Shown in pieces: positions 57,326 to 64,000 of a stretch of DNA of 64,000 nt (the stretch's first letter is position 1; each line of letters starts with the position of its first letter). The position numbers and the translations under genes were made by a program. This DNA is from Colwellia chukchiensis (GTDB lineage: Bacteria > Pseudomonadota > Gammaproteobacteria > Enterobacterales > Alteromonadaceae). The notes under the pieces are model-generated. The model was not told where the DNA came from. It saw nothing but the letters and a program-made list of their open reading frames with translations, and ran no database searches. The DNA lies in NCBI RefSeq assembly GCF_002104455.1, contig NZ_NBOC01000005.1:124001-188000 (forward strand), read 5' to 3'.

Positions 57326-60001
57326 ATGTTTGTAAAGTTAATGACAAAACTGTTTGGTAGTCGAAACGATCGATTACTCAAACAAATGCGTAAAGAAGTA
57401 AGTAAAATAAATGCTCTAGAACCGGTTTTTGAAGCCCTCAGTGATGAAGAACTAAAAGCAAAAACAACTGAATTTAAAGAACGCGTCGAGCAAGGTGAAG
57501 TATTAGAACAACTGATCCCAGAAGCCTTTGCCGTAGTGCGCGAAGCCAGTAAGCGTGTTTTTGGTATGCGTCACTTTGACGTACAAATGATAGGTGGCAT
57601 GGTATTGAATTCTGGCAAAATTGCCGAAATGCGTACCGGTGAAGGTAAAACCCTTACCGCCACCTTACCTGCGTATTTAAATGCATTAACCAATAAAGGT
57701 GTGCATATCATCACAGTAAATGATTACTTAGCGACCCGTGATGCAGATTGGAGTCGACCATTATTTGAGTTTTTAGGAATGACGGTTGGTTGTAATATTG
57801 CCAGTATGACGCCGGATGATAAACAAGCCGCATACAATGCCGATATAACCTATGGTACCAATAACGAATTTGGTTTTGACTACCTGCGCGATAACATGGC
57901 GTTTTCGCCTGAAGAGCGGGTACAAAAACCACTGCACTTTGCCGTTATTGATGAAGTTGACTCAATTTTAATTGATGAAGCCCGAACACCGTTAATTATC
58001 TCAGGTCAAGCAGAAGACAGTTCTGAGCTATACCGTAAAATTAACCAAGTTGTGCCGTCGTTAGTGCAACAAGATGAAGAAGATAAAGAAGGCGAAGAAA
58101 GCACTGGCGATTTCACCATAGATGAAAAAGCGAAGCAAATTTATCTGACCGAGCTTGGACAGGTGCATATTGAAGAGATCATGATCGAAAAAGGCTTGAT
58201 GCAGCAAGGCGACTCTTTGTTTTCCGCCACTAACATCACTTTATTGCATCATGTTATGGCGGCATTACGCGCCCACAAATTGTTCCAAAAAGATGTCGAC
58301 TATATCGTTAAAGACGGTGAAATCGTAATTGTTGATGAACATACCGGCCGTACAATGGAAGGGCGTCGTTGGTCCGAAGGTTTGCATCAAGCCATTGAAG
58401 CGAAAGAAGGCGTTAACATTCAAAATGAGAACCAAACGTTAGCCTCTATTACCTTTCAAAACTTTTTTCGTATCTATAGCAAGCTGTCGGGTATGACAGG
58501 TACTGCTGATACTGAAGCGTTTGAGTTCAACCATATATATGGCCTTGAAACCGTCGTAATACCTACCAATCAGCCAATGATACGTAAAGATTTACCGGAT
58601 CTGATTTTTCTAACAGCGGAAGAAAAGTTTGAAGCCATTCTTGAAGATATCAAAGACTGCGTCAAACGTGGTCAACCGGTATTAGTGGGTACTATCAGTA
58701 TTGAAACCTCTGAGTTCTTATCGGCGCTGTTAAAGAAAGAAAAAATAAAGCACAAAGTCTTAAATGCGAAGTTTCACCAACAAGAAGCCGAGATTGTTGC
58801 TGATGCCGGTAAAATTGGCGCGGTAACCATAGCCACCAATATGGCCGGTCGTGGTACCGATATCGTCTTAGGTGGTAATTTAGGTGCCATGTTAGCCAAG
58901 CTAGATAATCCCAGTGAAGAACAGGTTAAAAAGCTCACCGCACAATGGCAAGAAGAGCACGATAAGGTACTCGCCGCTGGCGGCTTGCACATAGTGGCCA
59001 CTGAGCGTCATGAATCGCGTCGTATTGATAACCAATTGCGTGGTCGTTCTGGCCGCCAAGGTGACGCAGGTTCAACCCGTTTTTACTTATCGATGGAAGA
59101 TGGCTTAATGCGCATTTTTGCCTCTGAGCGCATCAGCAACATGATGCGTAAATTAGGCATGGAGCGTGGCGAAGCCATAGAACACCCTTGGGTAACGAAA
59201 AGCATTGAAAACGCACAACGGAAAGTTGAAGGGCGAAACTTTGATATTCGTAAACAATTGCTTGAATTTGATGATGTTTCTAATGACCAGCGTAAGGTTA
59301 TTTACGAGCAACGCAACGAATTAATGGATGAAGCCGATATTGCTGATGTCATTAAAGCGATTCGTATCGACGTGGTTAATGGTATAATCAGTCAGCATAT
59401 TCCACCACAATCATTAGAAGAAATGTGGGATGTTAGTGGTCTAGAAGAGCGCATGAAAGGCGAGCTTAATATCGAGTTACCGATTGCGAAATGGCTAGAA
59501 GAAGACACTAACTTGCATGAAGAAACCTTACGCGAAAAAATTCTTGCTGCCGTAGACACTAATTATGCCGAGAAAGAAGCAATGGTTGGCGCTGATGTAT
59601 TACGTCAATTTGAGAAAGCGGTGATGTTACAAAGCTTAGACTCGCATTGGAAGGAGCATTTGGCGGCTATGGATCACTTGCGTCAAGGTATTCATTTGCG
59701 TGGCTATGCGCAAAAGAACCCTAAGCAAGAGTTTAAGCGCGAGTCGTTTGAGCTATTCTCTGAGCTACTTGAAAACTTGAAATATGACGTGATTGGTATT
59801 TTAAGTAAAGTACAAATACGCGCAGAATCTGATGTTGAAGCAGTTGAAGAGCAACATAGAAAGTCAGATGAAGCGCCGAAAGAATTTAAACATGCATCAT
59901 CTGATCCTGAGCCTGCTGCTATGCCGCGTGTTGGTCGCAACGAACCATGCCCGTGTGGCTCAGGTAAAAAATACAAGCAGTGTCATGGTAAATTAACTTA
60001 A
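57326..60001 (+). CDS. secA: Preprotein translocase ATPase SecA
   Basis: An 891-residue motor that drives secretion through SecYEG. Walker A is [13 protein letters not shown], the DEAD-box [21 protein letters not shown] region, [11 protein letters not shown] in the second ATPase lobe and the arginine-finger string [10 protein letters not shown] are complete. The C-terminal zinc tail that binds SecB is [15 protein letters not shown]. No SecM-like arrest peptide lies upstream, so regulation must differ from E. coli. Confidence 0.98.
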   Translation: MFVKLMTKLFGSRNDRLLKQMRKEVSKINALEPVFEALSDEELKAKTTEFKERVEQGEVLEQLIPEAFAVVREASKRVFGMRHFDVQMIGGMVLNSGKIAEMRTGEGKTLTATLPAYLNALTNKGVHIITVNDYLATRDADWSRPLFEFLGMTVGCNIASMTPDDKQAAYNADITYGTNNEFGFDYLRDNMAFSPEERVQKPLHFAVIDEVDSILIDEARTPLIISGQAEDSSELYRKINQVVPSLVQQDEEDKEGEESTGDFTIDEKAKQIYLTELGQVHIEEIMIEKGLMQQGDSLFSATNITLLHHVMAALRAHKLFQKDVDYIVKDGEIVIVDEHTGRTMEGRRWSEGLHQAIEAKEGVNIQNENQTLASITFQNFFRIYSKLSGMTGTADTEAFEFNHIYGLETVVIPTNQPMIRKDLPDLIFLTAEEKFEAILEDIKDCVKRGQPVLVGTISIETSEFLSALLKKEKIKHKVLNAKFHQQEAEIVADAGKIGAVTIATNMAGRGTDIVLGGNLGAMLAKLDNPSEEQVKKLTAQWQEEHDKVLAAGGLHIVATERHESRRIDNQLRGRSGRQGDAGSTRFYLSMEDGLMRIFASERISNMMRKLGMERGEAIEHPWVTKSIENAQRKVEGRNFDIRKQLLEFDDVSNDQRKVIYEQRNELMDEADIADVIKAIRIDVVNGIISQHIPPQSLEEMWDVSGLEERMKGELNIELPIAKWLEEDTNLHEETLREKILAAVDTNYAEKEAMVGADVLRQFEKAVMLQSLDSHWKEHLAAMDHLRQGIHLRGYAQKNPKQEFKRESFELFSELLENLKYDVIGILSKVQIRAESDVEAVEEQHRKSDEAPKEFKHASSDPEPAAMPRVGRNEPCPCGSGKKYKQCHGKLT

Positions 60002-60027
60002 GTCACGTCGCTAATGTATTATTAACA

Positions 60028-60053
60028 ATGCCAGTCAATGACTGGCATTTTTA
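60028..60053 (+). terminator. Intrinsic terminator after secA
   Basis: ATGCCAGT and ACTGGCAT form an 8-bp stem around CAATG, followed by five T. The remaining ~200 bases before mutT show no gene. Confidence 0.85.
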
Positions 60054-60250
60054 TGTTCAGGGTGTACTTAAACACCAAGCTTAAGGTATAACGAAACCTG
60101 ACCAGCGACATTGATGGCTCGCTGCCTTTGCCCTGATATGCATGACTAGCAGCGATACAGCTGTGGCGAAAAGCCCTGTCAGTACCGGTCGCCATGGCAA
60201 AGCGTTGGGCAGTTCACTTGGGAAAATAAACTAAAAATAAGGTTGAGTAG

Positions 60251-60649
60251 ATGGCAACAAAAACTGTGCATGTGGCGGTAGGGGTGATCAAACAAGATGA
60301 TAAGGTTTTTTTAACTAAACGCCTTGCTGACAGTCATCAGGGCGGCAAGTGGGAGTTTCCAGGCGGTAAGGTTGAGCAAGATGAAACTGTGCACCAAGCA
60401 CTGGCGCGAGAACTAAAAGAAGAAGTGGCGATAGAGATCTTAACTTGTATGCCTTTAATGCAAATAAACCACGACTATGGTGATAAAAAGGTACGCTTAG
60501 AGGTGTTTATTGTTGAGCACTTTAGCGGTGAAGCAAAAGCTTTAGAAGGGCAGCAATCGGCTTGGGTGAAGTTAGCCGCACTGAGTCAGTTAACCTTCCC
60601 TACGGCTAATCAAGCAATCATCACCAAGCTAGCAGAACTTTATTGTTAA
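60251..60649 (+). CDS. mutT: 8-oxo-dGTP diphosphatase MutT
   Basis: A 132-residue Nudix hydrolase that removes 8-oxo-dGTP from the nucleotide pool. The Nudix box runs G39-x5-E45-x7-R53-E54-L-x-E57-E58-x-A60. All acidic metal ligands are present, but the near-invariant glycine after the glutamates is Ala (EEVAIEI instead of EEVGI). Location between secA and yacG matches the conserved order, so the name is secure despite that change. Confidence 0.94.
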   Translation: MATKTVHVAVGVIKQDDKVFLTKRLADSHQGGKWEFPGGKVEQDETVHQALARELKEEVAIEILTCMPLMQINHDYGDKKVRLEVFIVEHFSGEAKALEGQQSAWVKLAALSQLTFPTANQAIITKLAELYC

Positions 60650-60668
60650 TTTGGGCAGTTTAGCGCCG

Positions 60669-60908
60669 TTATTCAGGCTCAACAAAAAATTTATTATGTT
60701 GTAAGAATTGCTCTTCTATGGCATCGAGCATTTCTTCATTTAGCTCTGTAGCGCCTTGTATAGGTTGGCTGATTTTGTGGTTTTCATCAGCCCAATCGCC
60801 AATATCAATTAACTGGCAGCGTTTGCTGCAAAATGGCCGGTGTTGACTTTCTGCTTGCCAAATCACTTCTTTTTTACAGGTAGGACAAGCTACTTTTAAT
60901 GTCATCAT
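60669..60908 (-). CDS. yacG: DNA gyrase inhibitor YacG
   Basis: A 79-residue zinc-finger protein that binds GyrB. Four cysteines at residues 8, 11, 27 and 31 ([21 protein letters not shown]) form the zinc site, and an acidic C-terminal helix follows. Two consecutive ATG codons are available, preceded by AAGG. It converges with mutT and lies downstream of zapD. Confidence 0.95.
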   Translation of the reverse strand: MMTLKVACPTCKKEVIWQAESQHRPFCSKRCQLIDIGDWADENHKISQPIQGATELNEEMLDAIEEQFLQHNKFFVEPE

Positions 60909-60961
60909 AAACCTTTTTAACGAAATTATAATAACGTTATTATAAGAAATATTCCGTGAAG

Positions 60962-61038
60962 CAGCTAGCTGTAATTTAAGCTCTAGCTAGCTGTGGTTTG
61001 TCTTAATTGAGCACTGATAGCGTTAAACTTAACGCTAT
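60962..61038. other. Two inverted repeats between zapD and yacG
   Basis: CAGCTAGCT / AGCTAGCTG (60962-60993, 14-base loop) and ATAGCGTTAA-AC-TTAACGCTAT (61017-61038, almost a perfect 22-base palindrome) lie in the 138-base gap. Neither has a T-tract on the minus strand. They may be mRNA processing or stabilising hairpins, or a protein-binding palindrome. Confidence 0.5.
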
Positions 61039-61046
61039 TGTTAATG

Positions 61047-61793
61047 TTAGCATTGGGCTAATTGGAAGTTCATCGCTTCTTTGACATACTTACGTCCTGT
61101 TTCCTGACACGGGCTGACAAAGCGGATGGAATAACGAAAGCGGTTACCACTGACCGTCGGATAACAAGCTAAATCACCAGCAACTTTAATGCGCAGCAAC
61201 ACTAAGCCTTCGCCGCTATCTTGATAAAAGCCACTATCTGTGGCAATAGCTTTGAACTCAGCGCGCTGACGCATGAACTTGAGTATTAAGGACAGCGCCG
61301 CACTAATTTGTGCAAGTAAGGCTAACCAATGTTGACATTGCGCTTTAATATTAGTGTCGGTTTGGTGTAACCAATACTGAAGCTGGGGCAGGTCAAAATG
61401 AGAGCTGCCCCCTTGAATGGCAAAACGTTGCTTTAAACCGGTTAAAAACTTATCTGCTTTTAATTGCAGCCACTGCGGCGTTGGCGTTTTAATTTTGCTA
61501 CTTAATGCTACCGCAGTTTTTAAATTACTTTCCAGTACTTGCTTGTCAACTTCTGGGGCTTGTGACCACAGCACTAGGTTTTGCTCAAGCTTTTCGAGAT
61601 CTTTGATCAAGTCGCCACGAATATCATTGCGCTCTAGGGTGTCTAATATGGCAAATAAGGCATTAAAGAATACACTATGACTGGTGCTAAGCGGGTATTG
61701 CAAGCTGTCCGTGGCTTGGACAAAAAGTTGCTCAATTTTCAAATAGTTGCGAATACGCTCATTGAGGGGATGTTCATACAGTATAGCGGTCAT
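61047..61793 (-). CDS. zapD: Cell division protein ZapD
   Basis: A 248-residue cytoplasmic FtsZ-bundling protein (E. coli: 247). The N-terminal helical domain opens YEHPLNERIRNYLKIEQLF, and the C-terminal beta domain has the signature SGEGLVLLRIKVAGDLACYP and RYSIRFV. It cross-links FtsZ filaments at the septum and complements the ftsZ gene in this same window. It lies downstream of coaE, upstream of yacG. Confidence 0.95.
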   Translation of the reverse strand: MTAILYEHPLNERIRNYLKIEQLFVQATDSLQYPLSTSHSVFFNALFAILDTLERNDIRGDLIKDLEKLEQNLVLWSQAPEVDKQVLESNLKTAVALSSKIKTPTPQWLQLKADKFLTGLKQRFAIQGGSSHFDLPQLQYWLHQTDTNIKAQCQHWLALLAQISAALSLILKFMRQRAEFKAIATDSGFYQDSGEGLVLLRIKVAGDLACYPTVSGNRFRYSIRFVSPCQETGRKYVKEAMNFQLAQC

Positions 61794-61886
61794 AGCTTGC
61801 GAGCTTTATTTAAAAATTAGACAGTGATGTCTTCATAGTACCCATAGCTTGGCAAAATGGCGAATTATTTTATCAACTAGTGCCAT

Positions 61887-62498
61887 TTATACGGGGTTAT
61901 TGGCCATAACTCGGTATTTTTGATCTAAATCGATCACTTGTTGTCGAAGTTTAGCCATGCTCACGCCTTGATTGTTGATAACATCATCGGCAAAACTTAA
62001 CCGTTGTTCGCTTGGCATTTGACTGGCAATGATACGCTTAATTTCAGCGCTTGAACTTGGATCACGAGCAAGGGTACGGACAATTTGACTTTCCTGATCG
62101 ATATTAATTACTAACACACGATCAACAAGCTTGTGTAGCTTGTTTTCCAGTAGCAACGGCGCGACTAATACACTATAAACGCTGCTGGCTTTTGCTAATT
62201 GTGCTAACAACTCTTGCCTGATCAGAGGGTGTAGTAACGCATTTAACCAGGCTTTATCATCAGCAGCACTAAAAACACGGCTGCGCAGTTTAGCTCGGTT
62301 CAGTTGACCTTGTGCGTCAAGGTAGTCGGCTCCAAAATGCTCGCTGATAGCGCTAAGCGCAGGACTACCTGGCGCTACAACAATACGCGCTGCAACATCA
62401 GCATCAATAATATCAATACCTAATTCGGCAAATATATTGGTTACTGTGGTTTTGCCACTGCCAATACCGCCGGTTAGGCCAACAATAAATTTTGACAT
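61887..62498 (-). CDS. coaE: Dephospho-CoA kinase
   Basis: A 203-residue P-loop kinase for the last step of coenzyme A synthesis. The Walker A motif is GLTGGIGSGKTT, IIDADVAARIVV carries the catalytic Asp and the LID segment is VLVINIDQESQIVRTLARD. It follows pilD by 50 bases and belongs to the conserved pilC-pilD-coaE-zapD-yacG string. Confidence 0.97.
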   Translation of the reverse strand: MSKFIVGLTGGIGSGKTTVTNIFAELGIDIIDADVAARIVVAPGSPALSAISEHFGADYLDAQGQLNRAKLRSRVFSAADDKAWLNALLHPLIRQELLAQLAKASSVYSVLVAPLLLENKLHKLVDRVLVINIDQESQIVRTLARDPSSSAEIKRIIASQMPSEQRLSFADDVINNQGVSMAKLRQQVIDLDQKYRVMANNPV

Positions 62499-62548
62499 AA
62501 TAATTTAACTACTTGTTACGCGGGAGTTTTTATTTACCCAAGAATTGA

Positions 62549-63433
62549 CTAGCTTAAAAAACTTAAGTACCAAGACCATATGGTGTTACCCCAAAGTAAA
62601 GTGATCCAGCCTGAAATGGCTAAATAGGGGCCAAATGGAATCGCTTGTTCTCGCTGATGATGACTAAACACCATTAAGCTGATGCCAATAATCGCGCCGA
62701 CCAATGATGCCATTAAAATTAATAGCGGCAGTAATTGCCAGCCAAGCCAAGCGCCAAACACCGCCACTAGCTTAAAGTCACCATGGCCCATGCCTTCTTT
62801 ACCGGTAACGAGCTTAAATAGCCAAAAAACACTGTATAAGCTTAAATAACCAACCACGGCACCGATAACGGCATCACTTAACGGGATCAATGCACCGTTA
62901 ATATTGACGAGTAAACCTAGCCATAACAGAGGCAAGGTAATTTGATCTGGCAGCAGCATGTGGTCGTAATCAATTAGCGTTAAACAGATTAAACCCCAAG
63001 TTAAGCACAGTAAAAATAGCGTGGTTAAGCTTACGCCATAGTGAGCGGCAATAACCAAACTCAATAAGCCCGTTGCCAATTCAACTAATGGATAACGATA
63101 CGATATTTTAGTCTGACATTGGCTGCATTTGCCGCGTAAAAATAGCCAACTTAGTAGTGGAATATTTTCATAAAAGCGAATTTTATGTTGGCAGTTTGGG
63201 CAACTTGAAGCTGGCGTTGATAACGTCATTACCGCTGCTTTATCAGCTTGCGTGGGGTTAGCGAGTTCATCGGCTAAAAACTCACGACAATCACGCTTCC
63301 AACCTTGTTCCAGTATCTTAGGTAAACGATAAATAACTACATTTAAAAAGCTACCTATCATTAGCGAAAAAATAAACACTAAGCCGAAGAAAACCAGCGG
63401 CGCATGCGTTAATAGCGCGATTAAATCAGTCAA
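62549..63433 (-). CDS. pilD: Prepilin peptidase / N-methyltransferase PilD
   Basis: A 294-residue polytopic aspartic protease that cleaves and N-methylates type IV pilins and type II secretion pseudopilins. The cytoplasmic zinc site has Cys78, Cys81, Cys103 and Cys106. Catalytic aspartates lie in LIDYDHMLLPD (around 155-157) and in the GxGD motif GMGHGDFK (Asp219). The start is TTG with AAGGT seven bases upstream; no ATG gives a suitable N-terminus. Confidence 0.95.
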   Translation of the reverse strand: MTDLIALLTHAPLVFFGLVFIFSLMIGSFLNVVIYRLPKILEQGWKRDCREFLADELANPTQADKAAVMTLSTPASSCPNCQHKIRFYENIPLLSWLFLRGKCSQCQTKISYRYPLVELATGLLSLVIAAHYGVSLTTLFLLCLTWGLICLTLIDYDHMLLPDQITLPLLWLGLLVNINGALIPLSDAVIGAVVGYLSLYSVFWLFKLVTGKEGMGHGDFKLVAVFGAWLGWQLLPLLILMASLVGAIIGISLMVFSHHQREQAIPFGPYLAISGWITLLWGNTIWSWYLSFLS

Positions 63434-63512
63434 ACCATCTACCTTATAGAGAAATTAGAGAAATTATTAGTATTTCTTGTTGGCACTTACCAACGTAAAA
63501 CGGATAACATAA

Positions 63513-63565
63513 AGCTGATAGCTGATAGCTGATAGCTGATAGCTGATAGCTGATAGCTGATAGCT
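63513..63565. repeat. Tandem heptamer repeat (AGCTGAT)7 plus AGCT
   Basis: Seven uninterrupted identical copies of AGCTGAT followed by a partial AGCT lie in the 142-base gap between pilC and pilD. The period of seven would shift reading frame if coding, but it is intergenic. Copy number is probably variable by slippage. AGCT inside each unit is self-complementary. Confidence 0.97.
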
Positions 63566-63575
63566 AAACCAGTGC

Positions 63576-64000
63576 CTAAACCACCATACCAATTTGGAAT
63601 ATTGGTAAGTACATAGCGATAATTAAGCCGCCAATTACTACACCTAGCACCGCCATAATCATCGGCTCGAGTAAGGTGGTTAAGTTATCAACCGCGTTAT
63701 CCACTTCCTGCTCATAAACCGTGGCTACCTTACCTAACATGTCATCAACCGCACCCGACTCTTCACCTATGGCCACCATTTGGATCACCATATCTGGAAA
63801 AATATCACAATTGCGCATGGCTAAATTCATTTGCATGCCCGAGGTAACTTCGGCGCGAATATCTAAAATGGCATCACGAAATACCGCATTACCTGAGGCG
63901 CCAGCGGCTGACTCCAAGGCATCGGGTAAAGGTACACCCGCAGCAAAGGTGGTTGATAGTGTTCTTGCGTAACGGGCCACAGCTGCTTTTTTTAACACAT
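63576..64000 (-). CDS. pilC: Type IV pilus inner-membrane platform protein PilC, C-terminal part (cut by window end)
   Basis: The last ~141 residues of a GspF/PilC protein; the frame is open to the window edge. The second T2SS-F domain is recognisable: ARTLSTTFAAGVPLPDALE, GMQMNLAMRNCDIFPDMV, QMVAIGEESGAVDDMLGKVA and the terminal membrane helix MIMAVLGVVIGGLIIAMYLPIF. PilC forms the platform on which the PilB/PilT ATPases act. The GTG near the edge is internal, not a start. Confidence 0.93.
   Translation of the reverse strand, partial: VLKKAAVARYARTLSTTFAAGVPLPDALESAAGASGNAVFRDAILDIRAEVTSGMQMNLAMRNCDIFPDMVIQMVAIGEESGAVDDMLGKVATVYEQEVDNAVDNLTTLLEPMIMAVLGVVIGGLIIAMYLPIFQIGMVV

Noticed and set aside
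63513-63565. CRISPR-like array
   Set aside because: The repeats are contiguous heptamers without spacers and no cas genes are near.

Overview
The window reads as chromosomal DNA of a marine gammaproteobacterium of the Alteromonadales, most likely Colwelliaceae (Colwellia or Thalassotalea relatives). This rests on protein character (Lrp, MraZ, Mdh and GlnK resemble the enterobacterial versions), on gene order (yhdP-nitrilase-tldD, argR/mdh divergent pair, lpxC-dciA-M23-secA, mutT-yacG-zapD-coaE-pilD-pilC), on moderately AT-rich DNA, and on a tandem AGCTGAT heptamer. The genus is inference. No rRNA, tRNA, insertion sequence, prophage or CRISPR array was seen. This is core genome with a few accessory genes, and I found no clear novel multi-gene system.

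Layout. 1-5.4 kb: the 3' end of yhdP, a nitrilase-family amidase and tldD overlap as one operon. Facing them are an S1-type RNA-binding protein (CvfB-like) and a TerB-like protein. 5.7-10.2 kb: an RND efflux pair (adaptor and pump, no outer-membrane channel). 10.2-26.6 kb: a mixed region of mostly single genes: a 2-oxoglutarate/Fe oxygenase, a small lipoprotein, a GAF-GAF-GGDEF-EAL protein, an Lrp-type regulator, an M28 peptidase lipoprotein, two HDOD paralogues, an NSS sodium symporter, an RlmI-like methyltransferase, a LysE exporter with a periplasmic ATP-dependent DNA ligase (Lig E type), a very basic secreted protein, a PGPGW membrane protein, DUF3581, and a divergent GIY-YIG / DUF2797 pair. 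26.6-28.8 kb: glnK-amtB behind what looks like a classical NtrC/sigma-54 promoter. 29-33.3 kb: a Dyp peroxidase, argR, mdh, a minimal M9 collagenase-like protease and a YcxB-like membrane protein. 33.4-37.3 kb: a ferric-iron ABC importer behind a Fur-like palindrome.

37.4-55.7 kb: a complete division and cell wall (dcw) cluster, mraZ-rsmH-ftsL-ftsI-murE-murF-mraY-murD-ftsW-murG-murC-ddl-ftsQ-ftsA-ftsZ-lpxC. Most neighbours from ftsI to ddl overlap by 1-8 bases. It makes UDP-MurNAc-pentapeptide (meso-DAP type), lipid I and lipid II, then the septal synthase and the FtsA/FtsZ ring. The mraZ leader has a 10-bp-phased GTGGG array (MraZ operator) and, about 110 bp upstream, a second array in inverted orientation. 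55.8-64 kb: dciA, an M23 endopeptidase, secA (with a terminator-like hairpin in its leader), mutT, and on the minus strand pilC-pilD-coaE-zapD-yacG.

The observations most worth a second look are the inverted MraZ-type arrays, the secA leader hairpin, a shared C-x(39-40)-C motif in two small secreted proteins, the minimal M9 protease, Lig E facing a lysine-rich secreted protein, and the NtrC/sigma-54 architecture at glnK.
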